A DNA stretch of 64,000 nt from Trichomonas vaginalis G3. Its lineage: Eukaryota > Parabasalia > Trichomonadida > Trichomonadidae. This document shows, in pieces, positions 42,894-51,359 of the stretch (positions within the stretch are counted from its first letter, which is position 1; each line of letters opens with the position of its first letter). The position numbers and the translations under genes were made by a program. The notes under the pieces are model-generated. The model was not told where the DNA came from. It saw only the letters and a program-made list of their open reading frames with translations, and did not search any database. The DNA lies in assembly GCF_026262505.1 (NCBI RefSeq), contig NC_067207.1, positions 17,452,082 through 17,516,081 on the forward strand, in the 5' to 3' direction.

Positions 42894-43206
42894 GTTGTTC
42901 TTGAACTGACTTCTCTCCGTCAAATATTGACAGTACGCCAGTTTTGATATAGTATTGTATTAAAAACTTACCTTTAGAAATATCGGTCAGTTTTGTTGTT
43001 ATATTTTTGTCTGCTTCAAGAACTTTCACCATCTCGGTTATACCAACTTTCTTTGCTTTATGAAAATATTTTGGTTCAGCAAAGACTGCTATTCTATAAC
43101 ATTTTCCATTGTTTGTATAAAGAACTATTCTGTCAATGTATTTGTATTGTTTGTGTGTGTAAACTTTGTTCTGCTTCAATTCGAAGAGATACTCAAATAC
43201 GTCCAT
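42787..43206 (-). CDS. Small Polinton protein, antisense overlap with capsid gene
   Basis: 139 residues from ATG 43206. Mixed alpha/beta N-terminus (MDVFEYLFELKQNK, YIDRIVLYTNNGKCYRIAVF) and a polar C-terminal tail. The first two thirds lie between two plus-strand genes; the last about 35 codons overlap the capsid gene's 3' end. It is divergent from 43225, and the 18-bp gap carries promoter-like motifs facing both ways. No family recognised. Confidence 0.6.
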   Translation of the reverse strand: MDVFEYLFELKQNKVYTHKQYKYIDRIVLYTNNGKCYRIAVFAEPKYFHKAKKVGITEMVKVLEADKNITTKLTDISKGKFLIQYYIKTGVLSIFDGEKSVQEQLTDLLPKSARWKLSLCQSEEPQQVSSNESSKEHLP

Positions 43207-43224
43207 CTTTTTATTCTAAGTAAA

Positions 43225-43806
43225 ATGTCATTTCCGAAAAATAGAAGCGTAAGTGTTTCAAAAGGTTTAATGGCAGTGGCAGATGTGAAGTTAAATTCAC
43301 CAACTCAAACAAACAGTCAAAGTGTTGTTGTCAATGTCAAAGAAAGAGATGTTGAAGTGGGGAAACCATACGAAGACCAAGATGGTATAACAATAGTTCC
43401 TGTAAAAGAACAACCAACATACCCTGAAGTTAGCAGAGACTTAAGTTCTGTTGCAGATATTCGAAACGACTACCAACAACTGAAAAACAAACTTCAAACT
43501 CAGGAGAAGATTTGTCAAGCTTTAGGTATAATGTTAAACTTGGTTGAGCACAACCCTGTAAAAGTGAACTCATATGTCATCGCACCTCATGAAGTTTTGA
43601 AAGAACTATTGAAACTTTTGACAGAGGCAGACGATATAAACATCAAAGAAATAGAACCCGACGTTAGTTGCTGTGGTGTTTCATATAATGTCATTGACAA
43701 GATATACGTTATGAAAGGAGGTGAAACGTTGAACTTAAAGTATAGTTTCCCAGACGTCATAAAAATATTTGACGACCACAACATTTCATTAAAATTTATT
43801 TGCTAA
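43225..43806 (+). CDS. Polinton protein of unknown function (193 aa)
   Basis: 193 residues; ATG 43225 chosen because CTTTTTATTCTAAGTAAA directly before it matches the shared promoter motif, while upstream in-frame codons overlap the divergent gene. Residues about 85-120 are a helix/coiled coil (DIRNDYQQLKNKLQTQEKI), the C-terminal half looks globular. It sits four bases before the penton candidate and is likely expressed with the capsid genes. Confidence 0.7.
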   Translation: MSFPKNRSVSVSKGLMAVADVKLNSPTQTNSQSVVVNVKERDVEVGKPYEDQDGITIVPVKEQPTYPEVSRDLSSVADIRNDYQQLKNKLQTQEKICQALGIMLNLVEHNPVKVNSYVIAPHEVLKELLKLLTEADDINIKEIEPDVSCCGVSYNVIDKIYVMKGGETLNLKYSFPDVIKIFDDHNISLKFIC

Positions 43807-43810
43807 GTAA

Positions 43811-44617
43811 ATGGCAGAAGACATAGTGGTTTATACTATTACGACTAAAAACCCTGAGTCATATAATTCTATAACAACAAACTTACAAAGTCCTCAAGGA
43901 CGATATTGTAAACTAACCTTAAACACAATGACGACTAAAGCCTGTTTTGCTCTTTTGACACCAGAAGACTTTATTGCTGTGAATGGTAAAAAATACTCCT
44001 TTGAAGATACTTACTCAGATATACCACCAACAGGTTTTGTTGACTTATTTAATACTTTACGTACGGGTGTAACATGTGCTGCAACTAGAGCAGGTTTCAT
44101 TATGTTTGGATGTCCGACTGAGTTTACTATAAACAATATGAGCTATAATACAAAACTTATATCTGGTTTTTACTACCAACAGTTTCCTATAACAGGAAAA
44201 GGTGTCATACAAGGAATGTCTGTTCCATTGACTTTAAGCACACCTATTTTATATATTGTTTCAAACTTAGGTTCAAAGTGTTATTCGAATGTCGACAGAA
44301 ACTACTATGACCAAAAAATACTTATGCGTATAAACAATACTTTCTCTGCTGGTTTGCCTATTGTTCATTCGAATGCAGAATTTTCAACCTTAGTGAACTC
44401 AAACACTTTGGCAAGTATAACGTTGACATTAGTTGACGCAAACTTTGTTCCTGTAAAACTTTTATGTCCTATGTATTTGTCAATGACGGCAGAAAGTTTC
44501 GAATTGGAAGATGCAACTGGTGAAAGTATTGTATTACAAGAACAACTTCAACAACAAATAGCTCAAGAACAACAAATGCAACAAATGGAACAAATGCAAC
44601 AACAAAGTCAAGAATAA
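43811..44617 (+). CDS. Minor capsid (penton) protein candidate
   Basis: 268 residues, mostly beta strands (about 10-235) ending in the SITLTLVDANFVPVKLLCP block that resembles the ITLRLVDxxGxPxxL end of penton proteins in Polintons and virophages, followed by a Gln/Glu/Met-rich helical tail (QEQLQQQIAQEQQMQQ). Single jelly-roll pentons of about this size sit next to the major capsid gene in Polintons. The assignment is from position and that block, not from a search. Confidence 0.65.
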   Translation: MAEDIVVYTITTKNPESYNSITTNLQSPQGRYCKLTLNTMTTKACFALLTPEDFIAVNGKKYSFEDTYSDIPPTGFVDLFNTLRTGVTCAATRAGFIMFGCPTEFTINNMSYNTKLISGFYYQQFPITGKGVIQGMSVPLTLSTPILYIVSNLGSKCYSNVDRNYYDQKILMRINNTFSAGLPIVHSNAEFSTLVNSNTLASITLTLVDANFVPVKLLCPMYLSMTAESFELEDATGESIVLQEQLQQQIAQEQQMQQMEQMQQQSQE

Positions 44618-44647
44618 AAAAAAATATTTTTTTTTATTTTTATAAAA

Positions 44648-45883
44648 ATGTACAGAATAGATGTTTCAGATTTTTATGACTTCCAAGCATTCAGAAATAT
44701 GTGTCCATTTAGAGACTATAACAAAGCAGTCGAGAATTTGAAACGTTTAGTCATTTATGTCGACTCTGCCCCAGAATGTTATGTCATGAAAGAATGGGAT
44801 GTTGTCTTTAACAAACCAAGAGCAACAATAGTTTCAGAACAAGAATGTAGACAGAAACTTAAGAAAATAAAAGTCGTACAAGTTGGCATGAAGATGTTAG
44901 ATGCTTGGGATATCTTATTGTCAAAGTTAGAAGATTTTTCAGTTCGAGGTATAAAGTTCTATACACCTTCTCCAAACTTCTATTCTATCTTCACTGGATA
45001 TAAATACGAACAAGTAGAATGGAAAGAAAATATTATAGAAGCTTGGTTAGACCATGTCAAAGAAATTATATGCAATGGAAACGAAAGAGTCTATGAGTAT
45101 ATCTTATGTTGGTTTGCAAACATCTTACAACATCCAAGTGCTAAAAATGAAACTGCTCTCATTATAATTGGAAAGCAAGGAACTGGTAAGAACACATTCT
45201 TTACAGATATTTTGTGCAAACTGTTAGAAGGTTATTCGAACCCTAATATGACAAACTTAGAAAACATCTGCGGTAAATTTAACTCTTCAATAGAGAATAT
45301 GAAACTTATAGTTTGCAATGAACTTCAAAGTATAGATACGACAAAAGTTTTGAACTCAGATGCTTTGAAGAGTCTTATAACAGATAAAGTTGGAGTTGTT
45401 GAAAGAAAATATAAAGACCAAAGAGTTTGTGAAAATGTTGCAAACTTCATTATGGTTTCAAACAATGTTGTTCCGATGAAGTTAGAAAGTTCTGACAGAA
45501 GATATGTAGTTGTCAGAACGTCAGATTCTCATATGCAAGATACAGAATATTTTGACGACTTAGCAGAAACTTTGACATCTGACTTTTACAACCACTTGTT
45601 CTCATATTTTATGACATTAGATATTTCAAAGTTCAATCCAAGACAAATTCCACATACCGAAGAAAGACAAACATTGTTAGAAGCAAACAAGAGTGTTTAT
45701 GAACTGTTCATAGAAGAAAATGACTTTGAGTGTTTAGATGAAAGGTCATTGTACGATTCGTATAAACAATATTGTCAAGAATATGGTTATATGGCAGCTT
45801 CTAAACGAACATTCTTGGCAAACGTCAAAAGTCTTTTAGATGTTCAGAACGGCGTATATACAAAGAAAAATTTTTCTGAGTAA
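44648..45883 (+). CDS. SF3 (D5-like) helicase
   Basis: 411 residues. The superfamily 3 core lies in the middle: Walker A GKQGTGKNTF (about 174-183), Walker B-like IVCNELQS (about 220), a motif C region NFIMVSNN (about 270) and an Arg-finger part SSDRRYVVVR. This is the DUF5906/D5-type helicase of NCLDV, virophages and Polinton-like viruses, where it opens the replication origin. The N-terminal 150 residues lack clear primase motifs. It is followed 36 bp later by a small SSB-like gene. Classic Polintons rely on a protein-primed PolB, not seen here. Confidence 0.85.
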   Translation: MYRIDVSDFYDFQAFRNMCPFRDYNKAVENLKRLVIYVDSAPECYVMKEWDVVFNKPRATIVSEQECRQKLKKIKVVQVGMKMLDAWDILLSKLEDFSVRGIKFYTPSPNFYSIFTGYKYEQVEWKENIIEAWLDHVKEIICNGNERVYEYILCWFANILQHPSAKNETALIIIGKQGTGKNTFFTDILCKLLEGYSNPNMTNLENICGKFNSSIENMKLIVCNELQSIDTTKVLNSDALKSLITDKVGVVERKYKDQRVCENVANFIMVSNNVVPMKLESSDRRYVVVRTSDSHMQDTEYFDDLAETLTSDFYNHLFSYFMTLDISKFNPRQIPHTEERQTLLEANKSVYELFIEENDFECLDERSLYDSYKQYCQEYGYMAASKRTFLANVKSLLDVQNGVYTKKNFSE

Positions 45884-45919
45884 ATTTTAAAAAAAAGATT
45901 TTTTTATCCGATAGAAAAG

Positions 45920-46339
45920 ATGGCAAAATTCATCTCAGTAAATAAGTACATGACAGAAGTCAAAGATAAGTTAGCTCCATTCGCATATTTGAATGTTTAC
46001 TTCTACAATTTTGAAAAGTCTACATTTGACAAAATTTGGAACATTGCACCAGTTAAGTTTGCTGTTGTTAGAAAAAGTGGTGCAACTTTTGAAGACTTAT
46101 ACATTGACGGTATGTTGACAGTCAAAGAAAATTTTGACAGAAAGTTCTCAAAACTCGAAGAAGGTAAAGCATACAAACTTGTTATACCTTATGAACCAAA
46201 GAAGACAGACGACTATGAATATTATGAGTCTAAGATAGTTGAAGTTCAAGGTAAGTTGGGTAAAAAGATTTTAGAGTCTAAGCCAGTGTTTGCTCCTAAA
46301 GAGGAAGAGAACATTGACATTGACCCAGAAATGTTCTAA
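45920..46339 (+). CDS. Small protein, possible ssDNA-binding protein
   Basis: 139 residues. Strand-rich middle (APVKFAVVRKSGATFEDLYI, KAYKLVIPYEPKK) followed by a flexible acidic end that finishes DIDPEMF, an acidic tip closed by Phe as in bacterial SSB and T7 gp2.5. It directly follows the SF3 helicase in the same direction, a fitting place for a replication partner. OB-fold membership is inference. Confidence 0.5.
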   Translation: MAKFISVNKYMTEVKDKLAPFAYLNVYFYNFEKSTFDKIWNIAPVKFAVVRKSGATFEDLYIDGMLTVKENFDRKFSKLEEGKAYKLVIPYEPKKTDDYEYYESKIVEVQGKLGKKILESKPVFAPKEEENIDIDPEMF

Positions 46340-46355
46340 AAATAAAATTTTATTT

Positions 46356-46805
46356 TTACATGTCAAATTTCTTTTTCTCTGGTTCAGGTTCTTTCTTCTC
46401 TTCTTCTACTTTCTTTTCTTTCTTTTCTCTCTTCTTCTTCTTCTCTGGTGGAGTTATGTCAAATTTGGCGCAACCATATTTATGTAAAAGTTCTTTGTCC
46501 TTTAATAGCTCATCTATTCTGTTTTCTATTTCATCTTCAAGAACAGCGCATGTGTCTTCTTTGCATTCTAAGAACTTTTGTTGGACTTCATCTTTCCAAG
46601 AGGCGTCATCTCTGTCAACAAGTCTGTCATTGACAAATTTTAAGACTGCTCTTTGTAATGTTTTATGGTTCTTGTCATATTCCCAGAAACAGAACTTTAG
46701 AACAAATTCACCTTTCTTGTTTACACTATGTAAGATTTTATGGTCGACAGATGTTTTGCTGTCGAAAAGCTTGTCTCGAATATAGATGGCGAAATCGCTA
46801 GACAT
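46356..46805 (-). CDS. Polinton protein with Lys/Glu-rich tail
   Basis: 149 residues from ATG 46805 (an in-frame TTG two codons upstream is not used). Residues 1-110 look helical and globular (FAIYIRDKLFDSKTSVDHKI...), 115-149 are Lys/Glu/Pro-only (EKKKKREKKEKKVEEEKKEP). Divergent from the packaging ATPase across 36 bp of T-rich promoter-like sequence. No family recognised. Confidence 0.65.
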   Translation of the reverse strand: MSSDFAIYIRDKLFDSKTSVDHKILHSVNKKGEFVLKFCFWEYDKNHKTLQRAVLKFVNDRLVDRDDASWKDEVQQKFLECKEDTCAVLEDEIENRIDELLKDKELLHKYGCAKFDITPPEKKKKREKKEKKVEEEKKEPEPEKKKFDM

Positions 46806-46841
46806 TTTCAAAAAGATAAAAATTTTAATTTTTCTAAAAAT

Positions 46842-47716
46842 ATGTTAGAAAAAAAGTTTGCTGACATTGACAAGAAATTTGAGAATGTTTTAAATAAGAA
46901 CAAGAGGAAGTTGGAAAATGCTCAGATAAAGCCTATACATGACAAGTTCTTATTTGCTCAGAATGGTATAACAGGTCTAATCGCACCACCTGGGTCGGTA
47001 AGACTTTCACTTATCTTAAAATGGCTGCACAACAACAAGAACTAGATGAGAAGAACCCATTCTATGAGTTAGTAGTCATTTGTAGTACTTCTGGTCAATT
47101 TGACCAAACCGTCAATTCGTTCAAAGATATTATAAAGAAGTCTAAGTTAGTATGTATAAAGGATACTGAGTTGTTAGATTGGATAAAGAAGTACCAAAGA
47201 AGAGTTTTGAAGTATAATGCTATAAATGAGTATATAAATTCTAAGTTTAAAGACCCAAATGAGGAAATGCAGAGAATATTAGAGAAGAAACACTTCAGAA
47301 ACAAACAGAAAGAGATAGAATACATTTCGAAGAAATTGCAATCTTACGATTGGAAGACATACCCTCATAGATGTCTTCTTATTTTAGATGACTTTGCTTC
47401 TCATCCTTTGTTAAAGAACAGAGAACAAGACATGTGTCGAATTCTTAAGAAGCTCAGACACTTTAACATTTCAGTTGTCATTTGTGTACAGACAGCCAAG
47501 AGTTTAAGTAAGGATGTTAAAAGAATACTGACTGACATAATACTTTTCCCTGGATTGTCCGAAGACGATTTCATGGAACTTATGAAAGAGTCCATGGCAG
47601 GTAAGTTTGACAGACATGAACTATGGGAGAAGTACAAAGTCATACAAGACCCTCATACTTCTTTCAGAATTCATATCTACGCAAACAAAGTTCAAATTGT
47701 AAAAAGTCAAGCTTGA
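46842..47716 (+). pseudogene. DNA-packaging ATPase (A32/FtsK-HerA type), broken
   Basis: About 290 codons of a packaging ATPase of the kind that Polintons share with NCLDV and adenovirus-like viruses. A P-loop region, a Walker B-like LLILDDFA and downstream ISVVICVQTA (sensor-like) are recognisable. The gene appears broken, with about one break. In a living relative the product pumps genome DNA into the capsid. Confidence 0.72.
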
Positions 47717-47734
47717 AAAATAAAGAGTTTAGTC

Positions 47735-47812
47735 TTAGTAAGTCTGTTGTGGTGCTGGGGCTGTCGGTTCTTCTGGCTTTGGAAGGCATTCAGGAAGAGG
47801 AACGTCAGTCAT
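47735..47812 (-). CDS. Very small Pro-rich protein, short relative of 50994-51350
   Basis: 25 residues starting MTDVPLPECLPKPEEP, matching the start of the gene at 50994-51350 (MSDVPPTESIPKPEEP). As there, a minisatellite lies just upstream. It may be a remnant of a gene copy or a real short peptide; function unknown. Confidence 0.4.
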   Translation of the reverse strand: MTDVPLPECLPKPEEPTAPAPQQTY

Positions 47813-47814
47813 CC

Positions 47815-48150
47815 GTTTGTGTCTTGTCGGAAGGAAGGACTTTTCCTGTCGGAAGGAAAATTTTTTTCTGTCGGATGGAAATTTTTTTCCAGTTGTCGGG
47901 AAATTTTTTTCCTGTCTGAAGGAAAAATTTTTTCTGTCGTTCGACCAAAAAGTTCTCAATTTTCGAAAATTTGAATGGTTTACGGACGAACAACAGGAAA
48001 TTTTTTTCCTGTCTGAAGGAAATTTTTTTCCTGTCTGAAGGAAATTTTTTCCCTGTTGGAAGGAAGAACTTGGAATGTTGGAAGGAAGAACTTGGAATGT
48101 CGGATGGAAGAACTTGGAATGTCGGATGGAAGGACTCGGAATGCCAGAAG
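47815..48150. repeat. Minisatellite 1 (CCTGTCGGAAGGAA-type)
   Basis: Imperfect tandem array built of CTGT(C/T)(G/T)GAAGGAA followed by AATTTTTTT or GAACTTGG. It contains the block GTTCTCAATTTTCGAAAATT with TTTGAATGGTTTACGGACG after it, which is also in minisatellite 2. Lies between the packaging ATPase and the KilA-N gene. Confidence 0.8.
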
Positions 48151-48224
48151 GATTTGACGAGGCAATTTACCTAATTGAGCTACTTGAGCCATCTGAAGTC
48201 AAGCTTGAAAAATAAATGGTTCAT

Positions 48225-49172
48225 TTACTCTGCTTGTTTGAAGTTGTCAAAATACTCTGTTATTTTTTCCTTTAACAATGGCAAATCTTCTTTGAATGTA
48301 AGAATTGTACAACCTTTAATATCATAGTGTGTTTGAGGTAAAGTATCTTGAACTATTTGTTTCACATCTTCATTTGGGGTCATTGAAATCGGTAAGTTTT
48401 CGCGATAGAACCAATTTCTGTCAGATTTGTAAATCTTAGCAAGGTCGTAAAAGCTTTTGTTGTTTCTTCTGACTAAATGCAACATAACCATATCTCTGTC
48501 TTCTTCATTTTCCATCTCTTCAGTATAAATCATATACTTATAGTTCTTTTCCTTTCCTTTTGGTACCGAACGTGGTATTCTTTTCTGAATGCTTTTGTCT
48601 TTTGCTTCAAGCTTGTTCTCTAGCTCTTCGCGTTCTTGTCTATGAATTTCGTCAAGAAGTCTGTAAATATTCCAAGCATAACGAGGCGAAGCCCACATTG
48701 CAACAGCATTTACAAGAAGTCTATGTACATAATATCCTCTCAAACCATTTGGCAATTTTTCACGATTTTCATAGAGTTTTGGCGACTGGGGTTTTTTACT
48801 TACTCGCTGTTCTTCACTGTTTTCATAGAGTTTTGGCGACTGCGGTTTTTTACTTACTCGCTGTTCTTCACTGTTTTCATAGAGTTTTGGCGACTGCGGT
48901 TTTTTACTTACTCGCTGTTCTTCACTGTTTTCAGAAAAAAGTATGTCTCGCTGTGCTTCGCTCAAAAGTTCTTGTGTGCTTTGGTTCCTAAACCAGTCTT
49001 GTGGTTTCTTAGTATCTGGAGCAAAACATGCTGTCAAAATACTTTGCATTTGGTACATATCGTCTTTGACCGAACGAATGAGACGGAGTTGTTTGTTAAA
49101 CTGAACCCACTCATATTCTTCATTTATAGCTTCATGGACTATAACTGTTGTTGTGTTCTCTGTTGTTGACAT
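48225..49172 (-). CDS. KilA-N domain protein with three 18-residue repeats
   Basis: 315 residues. KilA-N-type sequence is split: an N-terminal part with DWFRNQSTQELLSE (KilA-N start) and the later NGLRGYYVHRLLVNAVAMWA and SPRYAWNIYRLLDE, the family's GxRGTYxHPxLxxxxAxWxSPxFA block. Between them, three near-identical copies of ENSEEQRVSKKPQSPKLY (residues about 82-135) are inserted. A coiled-coil segment follows and a C-terminal domain of unknown type. KilA-N is a DNA-binding domain widespread in phages and large DNA viruses. Its ATG follows TTTTTTTATCC by some 25 bases. Confidence 0.82.
   Translation of the reverse strand: MSTTENTTTVIVHEAINEEYEWVQFNKQLRLIRSVKDDMYQMQSILTACFAPDTKKPQDWFRNQSTQELLSEAQRDILFSENSEEQRVSKKPQSPKLYENSEEQRVSKKPQSPKLYENSEEQRVSKKPQSPKLYENREKLPNGLRGYYVHRLLVNAVAMWASPRYAWNIYRLLDEIHRQEREELENKLEAKDKSIQKRIPRSVPKGKEKNYKYMIYTEEMENEEDRDMVMLHLVRRNNKSFYDLAKIYKSDRNWFYRENLPISMTPNEDVKQIVQDTLPQTHYDIKGCTILTFKEDLPLLKEKITEYFDNFKQAE
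48776..48940. repeat. Three 54-bp tandem repeats inside the KilA-N gene
   Basis: Units beginning TTTCATAGAGTTTTGGCGAC, differing at only one or two bases; in frame, so the protein gains 18 residues per copy. Confidence 0.9.
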
Positions 49173-49694
49173 ATCTGTCCTTATATTCCGGATAAAAAAA
49201 TATTTTATAAAAAACTAACTTTATTTTTTCTATCTTAAGGAAATTCATGATTTTTGTTGCTGAATTCAGTAAAAATAATGTTTAGGTGAAGAGGTGAGAT
49301 GTCACCTGTTTTCTCACCTCTTTTCTCACCTCTTGAATTTTCATGATTTCATCGTAAATGTTTTGTCAAGACTTCTTCGTAAATGTTTTGTCAAGACTTC
49401 TTCGTAAATGTTTTGTCAAGACTTCATCGTAATGAGCGTAAATCAGACAAAAATAATGTTTAGGTGAAGAGGTGACATCTCACCCGTTTTCTCACCTCTT
49501 TTCTCACCCCAGTTATTTTATAAGCGTTTTACATGGTAAACGTTATTTTTTAAATTTTGTGAAAACTCAACGGTTTGACACATGCCCTAAAAATTATTTT
49601 ACTCAGAATTTTGTGCTGAATTCAGCAAAAAATAATGTTTAGGTGAAGAGGTGACATCTCACCTGTTTTTTCACCTCTTTTCTCACCTGTTATT
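49173..49694. repeat. Complex repeat block, left (GGTGA units and TAAATGTTTTGTC units)
   Basis: Three copies of a roughly 60-bp unit (near 49276-49332, 49449-49510 and 49628-49690) made of AATGTTTAGGTGAAGAGGTG then a palindromic core AGGTGACATCTCACCT and two or three TCTCACCTC. Between the first two are three direct repeats of TTCGTAAATGTTTTGTCAAG. The same units lie inverted at 50700-51015. Confidence 0.85.
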
Positions 49695-50636
49695 TTATAA
49701 GCGTTTTACATGAATTGTACGATGTATATTTGAAATCCTAAACAGTTTTGTAGCTTCTATTTCTTCTGTCAGTACATCGAATGTTTTAACGATACCGAAA
49801 GTTTCTTTATACTTCTTCTTGACGTCAGATAATAGGAAATCTTCTGCTGTTGGATAGTTTTTGTTCAGAAATGCTAACATATCCATTTTATTTTCTGCTG
49901 GTTTTTCTGCTTCTTTCTTTAAGTCTGCATAGTCGTTTCGCATACGTTCTATCTCTTTGACGGAGTAGTTATATCTCCTCATTGCCGCTTTACATTTTGA
50001 ACATTGCGGGTTCATTTTAGCATTGTACATTGAAATTTGACCTGCAAGTACAACTATAGCGTCAATGGTTTTCTTTAACTCAAAAGTTGCGGGTTTTATT
50101 TGTTCATTCCATACCTTACCTCTTCTATCTTTATCTCTTATTTCCCATACACATTTTGCAACTAATGAAACAAAGTTGTCGTAGGTCTTAAATTCTTCAG
50201 ATTTATATATGTCAGAAACATTCTTATATACCATGTCGCAATCTTTGTCCATAACTTTATGGTTGCAATGAAAACCAAGGAATTCATAATTTACCTTTCG
50301 TATGAACTTCTTTATTTCTACTGAGTCAGTTGGTTTCACTTCAATTTCGTCAAATTCGGGAATAGTGAGTTTTTGCTGCTGAATTTCAGGCAATTTAGGC
50401 AAATGGTCGATGAGGTCCTGCATTTCATAAAGATACTGTTCATTTTCTTCATCTTTCGCACAACAGTCCAAAGTACTTGTTAAAAGTTCTTGCTTTATCT
50501 TCTGGATTTCTGTTTCAAAAGTATATGAAGAAGGAATGAAGTTTTTCATCTCTACCAACATAGATGTTGGATTCATGACTAACGAGTTTGGTGCTGTAGT
50601 TGTTTGAACTGTTGTTGTGCCGATTGTTGAAATCAT
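49695..50636 (-). CDS. Polinton protein of unknown function (313 aa) in inverted-repeat cassette
   Basis: 313 residues from ATG 50636. The N-terminus is Thr-rich (STIGTTTVQTTTAPNS), faintly like that of the KilA-N protein; the middle is helical with conserved-looking Cys/His (CNHKVMDKDCD, CSKCKAAMRR, a possible zinc site); the C-terminus FGIVKTFDVLTEEIEATKLF then FRISNIHRTIHVKRL resembles the last domain of several virus proteins but no family could be named. It is bracketed by the inverted repeat blocks. Confidence 0.7.
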   Translation of the reverse strand: MISTIGTTTVQTTTAPNSLVMNPTSMLVEMKNFIPSSYTFETEIQKIKQELLTSTLDCCAKDEENEQYLYEMQDLIDHLPKLPEIQQQKLTIPEFDEIEVKPTDSVEIKKFIRKVNYEFLGFHCNHKVMDKDCDMVYKNVSDIYKSEEFKTYDNFVSLVAKCVWEIRDKDRRGKVWNEQIKPATFELKKTIDAIVVLAGQISMYNAKMNPQCSKCKAAMRRYNYSVKEIERMRNDYADLKKEAEKPAENKMDMLAFLNKNYPTAEDFLLSDVKKKYKETFGIVKTFDVLTEEIEATKLFRISNIHRTIHVKRL

Positions 50637-50699
50637 GTCTTTTATACAAAATAAAAAAATAAATAAAATAAAAAATAAAACTAACTTTATTTTTTATTT

Positions 50700-51015
50700 C
50701 GGGAAAATTCATGAGGTGAGAAAAGAGGTGAGAAAACGGGTGAGATGTCACCTCTTCACCTAAACATTATTTTTGGGTCATTTACGCTCATTACGATGAA
50801 GTTTCGACAAAACATTTACGATGAAGAAGTTTCGACAAAACATTTACGATGAAGAAGTTTCGACAAAACATTTACGAAGAAGTCTTGACAAAACATTTAC
50901 GATGAAGAAGTTTCGACAAAACATTTACGATGAAATTCATGAAAATTCATGAGGTGAGAAAAGAGGTGAGAAAACAGGTGAGATGTCACCACTTCACCTA
51001 AACATTATTTTTACT
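50700..51015. repeat. Complex repeat block, right (inverted relative to left block)
   Basis: Two copies of the 60-bp GGTGA unit (near 50710-50775 and 50950-51014) and about five copies of CGACAAAACATTTACGATGA, all in the opposite direction to the left block. Confidence 0.85.
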
Positions 51016-51350
51016 GAATTTAGCAACAACTTTCTCTCAATTGGAGCTGTAGCATACTCTTTGCGTAAGCGGTTCAGACCTTCTTCGAACTCTTGGTCTC
51101 TCTTCGATGTGGATTGAGATTGGTAGTAATTTGGATTGAGATTGGAATTGCTGGAACAACCAAGGGTTGGAGCTGTAGCATACTCTTTGCGTAAGCGGTT
51201 CAGACCTTCTTCGAACTCTTGGTCTCTCTTCGATTTGTATTGGAATTGGTAGTAATTTGGTGGAGGGACTTGCTGGAACTGAGGTGCAGGGGCTGGTGCT
51301 TTAGGTTCCTCTGGTTTGGGAATGGACTCAGTTGGTGGGACGTCGGACAT
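50994..51350 (-). CDS. Small Polinton protein with internal duplication
   Basis: 118 residues from ATG 51350 (longer frames upstream run through the minisatellite and are not favoured). Pro-rich start (MSDVPPTESIPKPEEPKAPA), then two copies, 42 residues apart, of a Tyr-rich plus charged helix block: SKRDQEFEEGLNRLRKEYAT. No family recognised. The 25-residue gene at 47735 is a short relative. Confidence 0.6.
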   Translation of the reverse strand: MSDVPPTESIPKPEEPKAPAPAPQFQQVPPPNYYQFQYKSKRDQEFEEGLNRLRKEYATAPTLGCSSNSNLNPNYYQSQSTSKRDQEFEEGLNRLRKEYATAPIERKLLLNSVKIMFR

Positions 51351-51359
51351 TCGTTTGTG

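Noticed and set aside
48560-49169. Repeat-bearing plus-strand frames
   Set aside because: Mirror of the KilA-N gene repeats on the other strand.
49352-50940. CRISPR-like array from the TAAATGTTTTGTC repeats
   Set aside because: Spacers are not unique or of constant length, and the context is a eukaryotic element.
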